Of a stretch of 64,000 nt of DNA, positions 44,305 through 52,728 are shown piece after piece. Under the pieces are notes generated by a model. That model was not told the origin of the DNA, did no database searches, and was given only the letters and a program-made list of their open reading frames with translations. The DNA is from Rhodococcus rhodochrous (GTDB lineage Bacteria; Actinomycetota; Actinomycetes; Mycobacteriales; Mycobacteriaceae). Each line of letters opens with the position of its first letter. Position 1 is the stretch's first letter. The stretch covers positions 5,310,891-5,374,890 of the forward strand of contig NZ_CP027557.1 in assembly GCF_014854695.1 (NCBI RefSeq), in the 5' to 3' direction. Position numbers and translations under genes: made by a program.

Positions 44305-44664
44305 TCAGCGGCAGCAGTTCGGATCCAGGACGACCCTGAGCGCCTCGAGGGACTCGGAGCGGGCACGGTGATAGACGTTCATCCCGCGCCGCTCGGATTC
44401 GACCATGCCCGCCTTGCGCAGTTGTCCGAGGTGATGGCTCACCGTGGATTCCGCGAGATCGACACCGGTTGCAAGATCACATGTGCACACCGCACCTTCG
44501 TCTGCAGTGAGCAGGATCGACATGAGCTTGATGCGCACCGGGTCGGCCAGGGCCTTCAACCTCAACGCGACTTCGAGGGCGGCATCGTCACTCATCGGCG
44601 CAGCCGATACCGGCGCACAGCAGATCGGGGCGCGGACATCGATCACGGGTAGAGCTTTCGGCAT
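44305..44664 (-). CDS. second ArsR-family regulator
   Basis: 119 aa: 'LRLKALADPVRIKLMSILLTADE', HTH 'CDLATGVDLAESTVSHHLGQLRKAGMVE'. Cys pairs at the N-terminus ('APICCAPV'), in 'AVCTCDL' and at the very C-terminus ('DPNCCR') suggest metalloid sensing. Divergent from arsI over an operator nearly identical to that of the first arsR, so the two repressors may share targets. Confidence 0.86.
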   Translation of the reverse strand: MPKALPVIDVRAPICCAPVSAAPMSDDAALEVALRLKALADPVRIKLMSILLTADEGAVCTCDLATGVDLAESTVSHHLGQLRKAGMVESERRGMNVYHRARSESLEALRVVLDPNCCR

Positions 44665-44687
44665 GATTCGAGCCTAACCACCTTCTT

Positions 44688-44739
44688 GACATATGTCGAA
44701 ATATAGGAGCATCCTGTGAGCGTTAATTCGATATATGTC
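44688..44739. promoter_or_regulatory. paired ArsR half-sites in the arsR2/arsI promoter
   Basis: GACATATGTCGAA (44688-44700) and its inverted near-copy TTCGATATATGTC (44727-44739) match at 12 of 13 positions, 26 bp apart. Each half is itself nearly palindromic and equals the arsR1 half-site. A TTGACA -35-like box overlaps the left copy (44686-44691). Confidence 0.72.
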
Positions 44740-44757
44740 ACACAGGTGGAGGTTGTC

Positions 44758-45255
44758 ATGTCACGCATCCAGTTCGCCCTCAACGTCGACGACCTGCCCG
44801 AAGCGGTCGCCTTCTACTCGACACTGTTCGGTACCGAACCGGCCAAGCTCGAACCGGGCTACGCCAACTTCGCGATCGCCGATCCACCGTTGAAGCTGGT
44901 GCTGTTCGAGAACCCGGGCAAGGGCGGCACGATCAACCATCTCGGGGTCGAGGTCGACTCGTCCGAGAAGGTGCACACCGAGATCGCCCGATTGACCGAA
45001 GCGGGCCTGTTCGCCGACGAGGAGATGGGCACGACCTGTTGCTACGCCACGCAGGACAAGGCGTGGGTGACGGGTCCGGCAGGGGAGAAGTGGGAGGTGT
45101 ACACCGTCCTGGCCGATTCGGAGACCTTCGGGTCGAGCCCGCAGCATCTCGACGGCCCGCGAGAGACCGACGACGTGGCGTGCTGCACCGCGAACACGGC
45201 AGACGAGCGCCAGAACCAGCCTTCGACGACAGGAGCCGCACCTACCTGCTGCTGA
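44758..45255 (+). CDS. arsI: ArsI/CadI-family vicinal-oxygen-chelate metalloenzyme
   Basis: 165-aa glyoxalase-fold protein: 'RIQFALNVDDLPEAVAFYSTLFG', metal ligand His in 'TINHLGVEVDS', Glu in 'GEKWEVYTV'. Cys94-Cys95 in 'GTTCCYATQDKAWV' is the vicinal pair that binds trivalent organoarsenicals in ArsI C-As lyases. The Cys-rich tail adds 'VACC' and a terminal 'TCC'. Likely demethylates organoarsenicals or confers cadmium/arsenic tolerance. ATG with GGAGG. Confidence 0.87.
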   Translation: MSRIQFALNVDDLPEAVAFYSTLFGTEPAKLEPGYANFAIADPPLKLVLFENPGKGGTINHLGVEVDSSEKVHTEIARLTEAGLFADEEMGTTCCYATQDKAWVTGPAGEKWEVYTVLADSETFGSSPQHLDGPRETDDVACCTANTADERQNQPSTTGAAPTCC

Positions 45256-45295
45256 ACGTCTTTCGCCGAAGGTTCACGTCCTCGGGACACGATCT

Positions 45296-45322
45296 GTCGC
45301 CCCGGCCGCCGGGCGGGGCGAC
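45296..45322. terminator. bidirectional terminator between arsI and dnaB
   Basis: Perfect 9-bp arms GTCGCCCCG (45296-45304) and CGGGGCGAC (45314-45322) with a 9-nt GC-rich loop, in the 75-bp gap between convergent arsI and dnaB. Confidence 0.82.
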
Positions 45323-45330
45323 GACTCGTA

Positions 45331-48300
45331 TCAGCCTCGCGCCATGTCCACGAACCGCGACAGGTGCAGCTGGTGCGCAACGGTGATGGTCGCGGTCGGG
45401 CCGTTACGGTGCTTGCCGACGATGAGGTCGGCCTCGCCACCACGCGGGTCGTCGCGCTCGAACGCGTCGGGGCGGTGCAGCAGGATGACCATGTCGGCGT
45501 CCTGCTCGAGGCTGTTGTGCACCGCGATGCCGTCGGCGACGAAATTGTGTGTGCCGGGCACTGTTCCGTCGTAGACGTCCTGCTCGCCGAGACTCGTGAC
45601 GGAGACGATCTCGTCCCAGAACACGTTGTTGGTGGCGACCATGTCGATGTCGGCCGTGTCGAGGACATCGGCAACCCGGGCGAGCCGCGAGCGTGCACCC
45701 TCGGTGTTCCGCGGGATGGCGGACGCGACCGGCCCGATCGGGGCGAGCTGTTCGACGGCGAGAAGTTCGCCGAGCTCGGCTTCGATCTCGGGGGTGACGG
45801 TGTCGGGGCTGTGCTTGACGAGCTTCGGTCCCAGTTGCGCCAGGACCCACTGCGCCGCGGTTCCGTGCTTGCCCACGTCGTGGAGGAAGACCGCCTGGTT
45901 CTCCGCTCCGGTGACCGTGAGGTCCCAGCTCTCGCCGGCATCGGTGATCCGCGCGAACACGCCGATACGCAGGAGCAGGCGCGCGAGGTCGTCGGCGAGA
46001 CGACGATCCGCCGACCGGTAGCGGACGACGGCGCGGGCAGCGCCTGCATCCCATGCGACCTCACCGCTGTCTTCCCAGATGTGGCAGACGAGTTCGGCGA
46101 CCTGTTCCTTGGGGAGCGAGAACGCGCGGGTGGGGATGAGTCGGCCGGCCACGGCAGTGTCCGCGAGAGCGGCCACCTCGTCGTCGGATGCGGGTATCAC
46201 GTCGAGGGGTGCGGGCACCGCACGTGGCACTGCGACACGCTCACCGGCAACCAACTCGCCCAACGGCATCCAGCCGTCGATGGTGAGGAAGGGATGGTTC
46301 GCGGTGGCTTCGACACGACGCCCCGAGGCCAGCTCCAACCGGAAGACTTCCTTACGGCCGCTGGGGAAGACCTTCACCATCGGCCGGACGACCATCCGCA
46401 TGCGTTCGTCGAGCGACCACACGAGGGGCTGTTCGCCCGACTCGAGCAGCTCGCCGAGCGTGACCTCGGCACCGGTGTCGGCGCGCATGATGCGCGTGGA
46501 CGCCGGCAGGCAGCCCGACTCACGGAGGTCGGAGACCTGCGGCCGCTTGTCGGTGCGCTGCTCGGGACCACGGTTGAGCTGACACACCGCGACGACCGGA
46601 ACCTCGAGTTCCTTCGCGAGAAGCTTGAGGCTACGCGAGAATTCGGAGACCTCCTGCTGACGCGACTCGACCTTCTTGCCGGACGACATGAGCTGCAGGT
46701 AGTCGATGACGATGAGACGGATGTCGTGTTTCTGCTTGAGCCGCCGCGCTTTTGCGCGGATCTCCATCATCGTGAGGTTCGGCGAGTCGTCGATGAACAA
46801 CGGCGCCTCGCTGATCTCGCTCATGCGACGGGCGAGACGCGTCCAGTCGTCGTCGGTCATGCGTCCGGATCGCATGTCGCCGAGCTTGATCTTCGCCTCC
46901 GCGGACAGCAGACGCATGACGATCTCGGTCTTGCCCATCTCGAGAGAGAAGATGACCGAGGCCATGCCGTGCTTGATGGAGCACGACCGCATGAAGTCCA
47001 TGCTCAGCGTGGAATTGTGCGTGGGCACCATCGCGCGACCCGCGAGGTACATGTGGTCGCCGTCGACCTCGACACACCGCACCGGGACCGAGGGAACCGG
47101 GCGGACGGCGACGATACGGCGCTCCCGCGACGCTGCGGCACGGCATTCCTTGTGCCGCACGGCCTTACTGGGCAGGACGAAGACATCGTCGTCGGCGAAG
47201 AAGGAGATCTCGGTGCCGTCGAGCACCGGTGCGTAACCGAGGCCCGACAGGAGTTCGGCGACGCCCTGCGCCAGACGCTCGGACGAGCCGACGAACCGGA
47301 TGGTGCCGTCGTCGTCGATCTCTCCACCGGCGTCGAGCAGGCCCGCGAGGAGTTCGCGACGCTGCGGTTCGGATGCCCGCTGGTACTCGGCAGGGATGTG
47401 TGCGCCGAGCGCGACGAGGGCGCTCGTGAAACCACCTTCGCCGTCGATACGCATGTGCAGTTCGGGATCGGACGACGGGCCGCCCAGCCACGCACCGAGC
47501 GTGAAGGGGGAGACGGGCAGCTCGGCTGCCGGGAACGACAGTGCCTCGGTGTTCGCGACGGTGTGCCCGGCGTCGGCGGAGGCGGCGAGTTCGCCCGTGG
47601 TGCGGATCGCGCCGTCGCCGGTGCGCCACTGGTGCTGCTCGTCGGCGACGATCACGGTGCCGTCGGAGAACACGACGTCGAAGCACGGACGGCCGTGCAT
47701 GACCTCGGTGGCGGCGAGGACGCGGGTGGGGCGGCCGTCGGCACCGAGGAGTTCGTCGCCCACACCGACCTCGCCCATCGTGGTCCAGCCGGTGGGGGTA
47801 GGCAGGGGAGTGTCGAGGGCGAGCGCCTTACCCACACCGGGACGCGCGGCGACGATGATCATCTGGCCGGCGTGCAACCCGTTGGTGAGCTCGTCGAGTT
47901 CGGCGAAGCCGGTGGGCACGCCGAGGGAGATACCGCCGCGGCTGGCGATGGAGTCGATCTCGTCCATCGTGGGCTGCAGGAGCTCTTCGAGCGGCACGAA
48001 GTCTTCGGTGGTGCGTCGTTCGGCGACCTCGAAGACCTCGGCCTGCGCGCGGTCGACGATCTCGGCGACGTCCTGGCCGTCGGCGCCGGCGTAGCCGTAC
48101 TGGACGATGCGGGTGCCCGCCTCGACGAGACGGCGCAGGACGGCCTTCTCGGCGACGATCTCGGCGTAGTAGCCGGCGTTGGCCGCGGTGGGGACGGTCT
48201 GGGTGAGCGTGACGAGGTAGGCGGCTCCGCCGAGACGCTTGAGTTCGCCGCGCCGGTCGAGTTCGGCCGACACGGTGACCGGGTCGGCGGGTTCGCCGCG

Positions 48301-48531
48301 GCTGTAGAGATCGAGGATCGCGTCGTACACGGCCTGGTGGGCCGGGCGGTAGAAGTCGCCGGGCCTCAGCACTTCGAGGACGTCGGCGATGGCGTCCTTG
48401 CTCAGCAGCATGCCGCCGAGCACGGACTGCTCGGCTACGAGATCCTGAGGGGGCTGTCGACCGAAGTCTCCACTCGGTTCCTCGGGAGGTCCCGAATATT
48501 CGGGATTTCCACGATCGTCAACGACGGCCAC
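45331..48531 (-). CDS. dnaB: replicative DNA helicase DnaB interrupted by two inteins
   Basis: 1066-aa precursor from the GTG at 48531 (RBS GGAGGAAGG); a longer frame reaches 48654 but lacks homology. DnaB N-terminal domain 'DLVAEQSVLGGMLLSKDAI', linker, then RecA-like helicase with Walker A 'ARPGVGK-ST' split by intein 1 and 'VIDYLQLM', 'VSDLRESG-SLEQDADMVI' split by intein 2. Removing both leaves about 462 aa, the normal DnaB length. It unwinds the chromosome at the fork. It lies downstream of rplI as in mycobacteria, with a 493-bp gap rich in DnaA-box-like motifs. Confidence 0.95.
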   Translation of the reverse strand: MAVVDDRGNPEYSGPPEEPSGDFGRQPPQDLVAEQSVLGGMLLSKDAIADVLEVLRPGDFYRPAHQAVYDAILDLYSRGEPADPVTVSAELDRRGELKRLGGAAYLVTLTQTVPTAANAGYYAEIVAEKAVLRRLVEAGTRIVQYGYAGADGQDVAEIVDRAQAEVFEVAERRTTEDFVPLEELLQPTMDEIDSIASRGGISLGVPTGFAELDELTNGLHAGQMIIVAARPGVGKALALDTPLPTPTGWTTMGEVGVGDELLGADGRPTRVLAATEVMHGRPCFDVVFSDGTVIVADEQHQWRTGDGAIRTTGELAASADAGHTVANTEALSFPAAELPVSPFTLGAWLGGPSSDPELHMRIDGEGGFTSALVALGAHIPAEYQRASEPQRRELLAGLLDAGGEIDDDGTIRFVGSSERLAQGVAELLSGLGYAPVLDGTEISFFADDDVFVLPSKAVRHKECRAAASRERRIVAVRPVPSVPVRCVEVDGDHMYLAGRAMVPTHNSTLSMDFMRSCSIKHGMASVIFSLEMGKTEIVMRLLSAEAKIKLGDMRSGRMTDDDWTRLARRMSEISEAPLFIDDSPNLTMMEIRAKARRLKQKHDIRLIVIDYLQLMSSGKKVESRQQEVSEFSRSLKLLAKELEVPVVAVCQLNRGPEQRTDKRPQVSDLRESGCLPASTRIMRADTGAEVTLGELLESGEQPLVWSLDERMRMVVRPMVKVFPSGRKEVFRLELASGRRVEATANHPFLTIDGWMPLGELVAGERVAVPRAVPAPLDVIPASDDEVAALADTAVAGRLIPTRAFSLPKEQVAELVCHIWEDSGEVAWDAGAARAVVRYRSADRRLADDLARLLLRIGVFARITDAGESWDLTVTGAENQAVFLHDVGKHGTAAQWVLAQLGPKLVKHSPDTVTPEIEAELGELLAVEQLAPIGPVASAIPRNTEGARSRLARVADVLDTADIDMVATNNVFWDEIVSVTSLGEQDVYDGTVPGTHNFVADGIAVHNSLEQDADMVILLHRPDAFERDDPRGGEADLIVGKHRNGPTATITVAHQLHLSRFVDMARG
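45514..46512 (-). mobile_element. DnaB intein 2 (class 1, eroded LAGLIDADG endonuclease)
   Basis: 333-residue intein, precursor residues 674-1006. It begins with Cys ('CLPASTRIMRADTGAEVTL'), has block B 'EATANHPFLTIDGW' and ends 'THNFVADGIAVHN' before Ser+1 of 'SLEQDADM'. The insertion point RESG/S is that of the cyanobacterial Ssp DnaB intein. The endonuclease region keeps block D 'LIPTRAFSLPKEQVAEL' and a degenerate block E 'LVCHIWEDSGEV', while block C appears deleted, so homing is probably lost. Confidence 0.88.
47014..47826 (-). mobile_element. DnaB intein 1 (class 3-like, Ala-initiated, in Walker A)
   Basis: 271-residue intein, precursor residues 236-506, inserted inside the P-loop between GVGK and ST. 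It starts with Ala ('ALALDTPLPTPTGW') instead of Cys/Ser. A WCT triplet is present: Trp302 in 'DEQHQWRTG', Cys486 in 'PVRCVEVDGDH', Thr504 in 'MVPTHN', the mark of class 3 inteins that splice through an internal Cys. LAGLIDADG motifs are degenerate ('LGAWLGGPSSD', 'LLAGLLDAGGEI'), with the first catalytic Asp missing. Confidence 0.87.
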
Positions 48532-48712
48532 TGCAGTGCCTGCCTTCCTCCACATGTCCCCGTCCGGCGCGCCGTGCTCCGGCGGATACCTGCACGCACT
48601 CCCGGTGTCGGTACCCGGGGTTTCGTGTCCGGTTCTACTCGCCCCTACCGACATCCTGTGTGTGGAGTCGTGCGCCCGACGTTAGGGATCGGGATGACCC
48701 TCCACAACTCGG

Positions 48713-48960
48713 GTTGTGCACACAGTTGGGGATGAATTGTGGAAAGAGGAGGACAGCCTTGTGCACCGGATGTGCACAACCTGGGGACAACACATCTCAC
48801 ATCTCCCATAACTGCAGGTAGGAGCGGAAAAACGCCTGTTCACACCTGTGGAGAAAAAGAATTTCGGCGTGTCGGAGGGCCGGGCGTGTTCACCCATTCG
48901 TTCCCCGAACGACATTCCGAGGAGTCACAACGGTGTGGTTTACCCCCCGGTTTATCCACA
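48713..48960. promoter_or_regulatory. cluster of DnaA-box-like motifs upstream of dnaB
   Basis: The 493-bp gap between rplI and dnaB has no gene. It contains a perfect TTATCCACA (48952-48960), TGTGGAGAA (48847-48855, one mismatch on the other strand), and an 11-bp perfect inverted pair GGTTGTGCACA (48713-48723) and TGTGCACAACC (48771-48781), each one change from the actinobacterial box TTGTCCACA. It may let DnaA influence dnaB expression. A full origin is unlikely because the dnaA/dnaN genes are not here. Confidence 0.5.
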
Positions 48961-48976
48961 GGCTGTGCACAGACGA

Positions 48977-49013
48977 CGAGGAGCCCCACGCCGACCAGGC
49001 GCGGGGCTCCTCG
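48977..49013 (-). terminator. terminator of the rpsF-ssb-rpsR-rplI operon
   Basis: Perfect 11-bp arms CGAGGAGCCCC (48977-48987) and GGGGCTCCTCG (49003-49013) with a 15-nt loop, starting 12 bp past the rplI stop. Confidence 0.85.
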
Positions 49014-49024
49014 AGGGGCCGGAA

Positions 49025-49480
49025 TCAGGCAGCCACGACGTTCAGCGTGAACTTCGCGGTGACATCCGGGTGCAGCTTCACGACGATCTGGTGCTTACCG
49101 GTCGCCTTGATGTGAGCCTTGGGCAGCTCGACGATGCGCTTGTCGACAACCGGGCCACCGGCAGCCTTGAGAGCACCGGCGACATCGGCAGCGGTGACCG
49201 AGCCGAACAGCTTGCCCGAGTCGCTCGAGGTCTTGACGCTCAGCGAGACGTCCTCGAGGCCCTCGATGGCGGCCTTGAGCTCCTGGGCGTGCTCGAGGCC
49301 ACGCACGGCGCGAGCCTCCTGAGCACGGCGGATGCCCTCGACCTGCTTCTGGGCACCACGGGTGGCGACGATCGCCAGGCCGCGGGGCAGCAGGTAGTTG
49401 CGGCCGTAGCCGTCCTTGACCTCAACGGTGTCGCCAGGCGCACCGAGGTTGTCCACGTCAGCAGTAAGGATGAGCTTCAT
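49025..49480 (-). CDS. rplI: 50S ribosomal protein L9
   Basis: 151-aa L9. N-terminal domain '[36 protein letters not shown]' (the classic KxGYxRNYLxPxxxA signature), long connecting helix and C-terminal 23S rRNA-binding domain. Last gene of the rpsF-ssb-rpsR-rplI operon, 17 bp after rpsR. Confidence 0.97.
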   Translation of the reverse strand: MKLILTADVDNLGAPGDTVEVKDGYGRNYLLPRGLAIVATRGAQKQVEGIRRAQEARAVRGLEHAQELKAAIEGLEDVSLSVKTSSDSGKLFGSVTAADVAGALKAAGGPVVDKRIVELPKAHIKATGKHQIVVKLHPDVTAKFTLNVVAA

Positions 49481-49497
49481 CGTGTCCCTCCCTTTCC

Positions 49498-49740
49498 TCA
49501 GCGAGTCGTCGAGACGTAAGGGAGCAGAGCCACCTCACGAGAGTTCTTGACAGCAACAGCGACGTCGCGCTGGTGCTGCACGCAGTTGCCGGTGACGCGG
49601 CGAGCGCGGATCTTGCCGCGATCGCTGACGTACTTGCGCAGCAGCGTCGTGTCCTTGTAATCGATCTGCACGTTCTTTTCCTTGCAGAAGGTGCAGACCT
49701 TCTTCTTCAAAACCTTCTCGCGCGCGGGCGACTTAGGCAT
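49498..49740 (-). CDS. rpsR: 30S ribosomal protein S18, zinc-binding form
   Basis: 80-aa S18 with the zinc-type Cys set ('[11 protein letters not shown]' and '[13 protein letters not shown]'), i.e. the C+ form that actinobacteria replace by a Zn-free paralogue under zinc limitation. Partner of S6 in the 30S platform. 41 bp after ssb. Confidence 0.95.
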   Translation of the reverse strand: MPKSPAREKVLKKKVCTFCKEKNVQIDYKDTTLLRKYVSDRGKIRARRVTGNCVQHQRDVAVAVKNSREVALLPYVSTTR

Positions 49741-49781
49741 GGTCGTTCTCCGTAATTTTGGATGTTCCGATCGAGGTCGGA

Positions 49782-50294
49782 TCAGAACGGAGGCTCGTCG
49801 TCCCCGGAACCACCGAAGGAGCCCGACTGCGGGGCGTCGCCCCACGGGTCGTCTCCGCCGACGTTCGTGTTCTGAGCGGGACGGCCACCGCCCGATCCAC
49901 CGGAGGAACCACCGAAGCCTCCGCCACCGCGACCGGCCTTGGTGACCTTGGCCGTGGCGTAACGGAGCGAGGGGCCGATCTCGTCGACCTCGAGCTCCAC
50001 GACAGTGCGCTTCTCACCTTCACGCGTCTCGTAGCTGCGCTGCTTGAGCCGGCCCTGCACGATCACACGCGAGCCGCGAGTCAAGCTCTCGGCCACGTTC
50101 TCCGCTGCCTCACGCCAGATGTTGCAGCGCAGGAACAGAGCCTCGCCGTCCTTCCATTCGTTGGACTGACGGTCGAACACGCGGGGCGTGGATGCAACGG
50201 TGAAGTTCGCAACCGCAGCACCCGCGGGGGTGAAACGCAGTTCGGGGTCGGCGGTCAGATTGCCGACCACGGTGATGACGGTGTCGCCTGCCAT
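49782..50294 (-). CDS. ssb: single-stranded DNA-binding protein
   Basis: 170 aa: OB fold residues 1-115 ('[25 protein letters not shown]'), a Gly/Ser-rich linker ('[19 protein letters not shown]') and the acidic protein-interaction tip 'GDDEPPF'. Protects ssDNA in replication. Normal for actinobacterial SSB. Located between rpsF and rpsR. Confidence 0.97.
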   Translation of the reverse strand: MAGDTVITVVGNLTADPELRFTPAGAAVANFTVASTPRVFDRQSNEWKDGEALFLRCNIWREAAENVAESLTRGSRVIVQGRLKQRSYETREGEKRTVVELEVDEIGPSLRYATAKVTKAGRGGGGFGGSSGGSGGGRPAQNTNVGGDDPWGDAPQSGSFGGSGDDEPPF

Positions 50295-50358
50295 GTGGTT
50301 CCTCCTGCAGTGTGGGGAGTCCTGATGCGCCAGAGCCTACGGCCCGGCGCCGACAGGC

Positions 50359-50646
50359 TCACTTGCCGTGGCGCAGAACCTTGGTGCGGAGCACCGACTC
50401 GTTCAGGCCGAGCTGGCGATCCAGCTCTGCAACGGCAGCAGGCGTCGCGCTGATGTCGATCACCGCGTAGATGCCTTCGCTGTTCTTGGCGATCTCGTAG
50501 GCGAGACGGCGCTTACCCCACACGTCGACCTTGTCGACCTTGCCGCCTTCCTGGCGAATGACGTTGAGGAACGTCTCCAGCGAGGGAGCGACGGTGCGCT
50601 CGTCCAGGCTGGGGTCCAGGATGATCATCAATTCGTAATGACGCAT
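50359..50646 (-). CDS. rpsF: 30S ribosomal protein S6
   Basis: 95-aa S6 starting '[19 protein letters not shown]', with '[25 protein letters not shown]'. Binds S18 and the 16S central domain. First gene of the leftward operon; RBS AGGAGG. Confidence 0.97.
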   Translation of the reverse strand: MRHYELMIILDPSLDERTVAPSLETFLNVIRQEGGKVDKVDVWGKRRLAYEIAKNSEGIYAVIDISATPAAVAELDRQLGLNESVLRTKVLRHGK

Positions 50647-50678
50647 AAGACCTCATCACCTCCTATGGACTGTGAACG

Positions 50679-50697
50679 GTCACGGACGTTCCGTGAC
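50679..50697 (-). promoter_or_regulatory. hairpin in the rpsF 5' leader
   Basis: Perfect 8-bp arms GTCACGGA (50679-50686) and TCCGTGAC (50690-50697) with a 3-nt loop, about 33 bp upstream of the rpsF ATG. Leaders of rpsF-rpsR operons often carry an S6:S18-binding RNA; I cannot confirm that fold here. Confidence 0.45.
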
Positions 50698-50800
50698 AGG
50701 AGGGTCGTTGCGTCAGCAACCCATGAAGGGTACACGACGGCCCGGCGACCAGCGAAATCGCCGACCGTCGCGGGCAGGGGTTTTGTCCTAGGGTGAGGAC

Positions 50801-52141
50801 ATGCGCACGAGCTCCGGGACCGTCTCGCTCGTCGCCGTCCTGACGTGCGCGGTGATGATGTGGTTCGGCTACCTGAACAAGGCCCGGTGCGCCGGCCCCA
50901 CCTTCGACGCCGAGGGCCGCACGCTGCGGTTCGAGGACATCAAGGACGCGGACGTCTGTTATTCCGACATCCAGCAGTTGTGGATCGGCCGCGGCATCAA
51001 CCTCCACCTCTTCCCCTTCGTCGACGGGGGCATCACCTCGTCGGGAGCGCTGACCGGGGGCACCGTCGAATATCCCGTGCTCAGCGGGGTGCTCATGTGG
51101 ATCGGGGCGATCGGTGCCCACACCGATGCGGAGTTCCTCCTGCAGTCGGCGTGGTTGCTCGCCCCCTTCGGACTGATCACCGCGTGGTTGCTCGCCCGGA
51201 TGGCGGGGTGGGCAGCGCTGACGTGGTCGCTCACGCCGCCGCTCGTGCTCTACGCCTTCCTCAACTGGGACCTGCCGGTCGTGGCGGTCACCGTCGCCGC
51301 CGTCGCGGTGCTGACGATCGAACGCTGGTCGCTGCGGACTCGCGGAGTGGTCGCGGCCGTGCTGCTGGGCGTGGGCTTCTGTCTCAAGCTCTATCCGGGC
51401 ATCTTCGTGCTGCCGCTCATCGCCTACGTCCTCACCGGCGGGAGCTCACCCGACCGGAAGCGGGACGTCCCCGGCGCCCTCGCCGTCGCGGGCACGGCGG
51501 CAGCGACGGTCGCCGCGATCAACCTGCCCTTCGCGATCCTCGGCTACGAGGGCTGGCGGGCGTCGTTCGCCTTCCAGCAGAACCGGGAAGCGGACGGGAC
51601 CAGCAACTCCATCTGGTACTGGGGTCTGCGGCCGTTGATGGGCGGCTACCAGGAATACGAGAACACTCCCCAGTACAACGAGCTGGTGGCCCAGTTGTCG
51701 CCGACGCTGGTCGCGCTGTCGTTCGCGCTCGCCCTGTGGCTCGGATGGCGCCGATACCTCCGCGACGGCGTCTATCCGTGGCTCGGGACCGGGGCCGCGA
51801 TGCTGTGCGGCTTCATGCTCTTCCACAAGGTGCACTCACCGCAGTACACGCTGTGGCTGCTGCCACTGCTGATCCTGCTGCGCGTGCCGTGGGGTCTCGT
51901 CGCCGCTTATCTCCTCGCCGACCTCGCCATCGGCATCGGCATCTTCCGGTGGTTCGCCGCGACCGCCGGCGAAACGGACATGGCCCTGCCGCTCACGCTC
52001 GTCCACATCGGAGTGTGGGGACGCGCGGTCCTGCTGGTCGTGCTGTTCTTCGTCTTCCTGCGCGTCGCGCCCCGAACTCCGTGGCAGCAGACGGAACGAA
52101 CGGACTACGCTCGCCGTCCGACGACGACCGGGAGAACGTGA
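50801..52141 (+). CDS. GT87-type polytopic glycosyltransferase-like membrane protein
   Basis: 446 aa, about 10-11 TM helices. 'VEYPVLSGVLMWIGA', 'FLNWDLPVVAVTVAAVAV', 'GVGFCLKLYPGIFVLPLIAYVL' and 'LFHKVHSPQYTLWLLPLLIL' are hallmarks of GT87/DUF2029 polyprenyl-phosphate-mannose-dependent mannosyltransferases. It is paralogous to the 530-aa protein next to ponA1 (same 'GxATKLYP' and 'KVxSPQYxLWL' motifs). Divergent from rpsF; overlaps the GNAT gene by 1 bp. Confidence 0.8.
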   Translation: MRTSSGTVSLVAVLTCAVMMWFGYLNKARCAGPTFDAEGRTLRFEDIKDADVCYSDIQQLWIGRGINLHLFPFVDGGITSSGALTGGTVEYPVLSGVLMWIGAIGAHTDAEFLLQSAWLLAPFGLITAWLLARMAGWAALTWSLTPPLVLYAFLNWDLPVVAVTVAAVAVLTIERWSLRTRGVVAAVLLGVGFCLKLYPGIFVLPLIAYVLTGGSSPDRKRDVPGALAVAGTAAATVAAINLPFAILGYEGWRASFAFQQNREADGTSNSIWYWGLRPLMGGYQEYENTPQYNELVAQLSPTLVALSFALALWLGWRRYLRDGVYPWLGTGAAMLCGFMLFHKVHSPQYTLWLLPLLILLRVPWGLVAAYLLADLAIGIGIFRWFAATAGETDMALPLTLVHIGVWGRAVLLVVLFFVFLRVAPRTPWQQTERTDYARRPTTTGRT

Positions 52142-52728
52142 TGAACGACAGTTGGACGGAACATCCCCTCCTCGAGGGTCCCCGTATCCGGCTCGAGCCC
52201 CTCACCGACGCGTACGCCGAAGGGTTGCTGGAAGCCGCCGACGATCCCGACACGATTTTCGCCTGGGCGCACCTCGTGATCCGCGACCTCGACGACGCGC
52301 GCACCTTCGTGCGCGAGGCGGTGGCCGATCCGTCCCGGTTGCCCTACGCGATCGTCGACAGGACGACCGGTGAGGTGCTGGGATCGACGTCCTACTACCT
52401 GCTCGAACCGGCCCACCGCACATTGGTGATCGGGTACACCTGGTTGTCGACGCGAGTGCAGCGCACCCACGTGAACAGCGAGTCGAAACTGCTTCTGCTG
52501 CAGCGCGCATTCGACGACCTCGGGGCCGTGCGCGTGACGTGGCACGCCGACGAACGCAACACCCGTTCGCGCGACGCTCTGCGCCGGCTCGGCGCCACCG
52601 AGGAGGGTCTGCTCCGCAAGCACCGCAGGCGCCGTGACGGCAGCTGGCGGACCACCGCCCTGTTCTCCCTCACGGACGACGAATGGCCCGGGGTGCGCGC
52701 CCGGCTCGAGGAGCGCACGGTGCGATGA
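52141..52728 (+). CDS. GNAT-family N-acetyltransferase (RimJ-like)
   Basis: 195-aa acetyltransferase: 'RIRLEPLTDAYAEGLLEAADD', core 'TLVIGYTWLSTRVQRTHVNSESKLLLLQRAFDDLGAVRV' and 'DERNTRSRDALRRLGATEEGLLRKH', the RimJ/RimL-like pattern. Target (protein N-terminus or small molecule) unknown. ATG overlaps the GT87 stop; an in-frame GTG lies one codon upstream. Overlaps the DUF2752 gene by 4 bp. Confidence 0.85.
   Translation: MNDSWTEHPLLEGPRIRLEPLTDAYAEGLLEAADDPDTIFAWAHLVIRDLDDARTFVREAVADPSRLPYAIVDRTTGEVLGSTSYYLLEPAHRTLVIGYTWLSTRVQRTHVNSESKLLLLQRAFDDLGAVRVTWHADERNTRSRDALRRLGATEEGLLRKHRRRRDGSWRTTALFSLTDDEWPGVRARLEERTVR

Noticed and set aside
48532-49024. Chromosomal replication origin
   Set aside because: dnaA and dnaN are not adjacent, there are only a few good boxes, and no clear AT-rich unwinding element is present; listed instead as a regulatory cluster.
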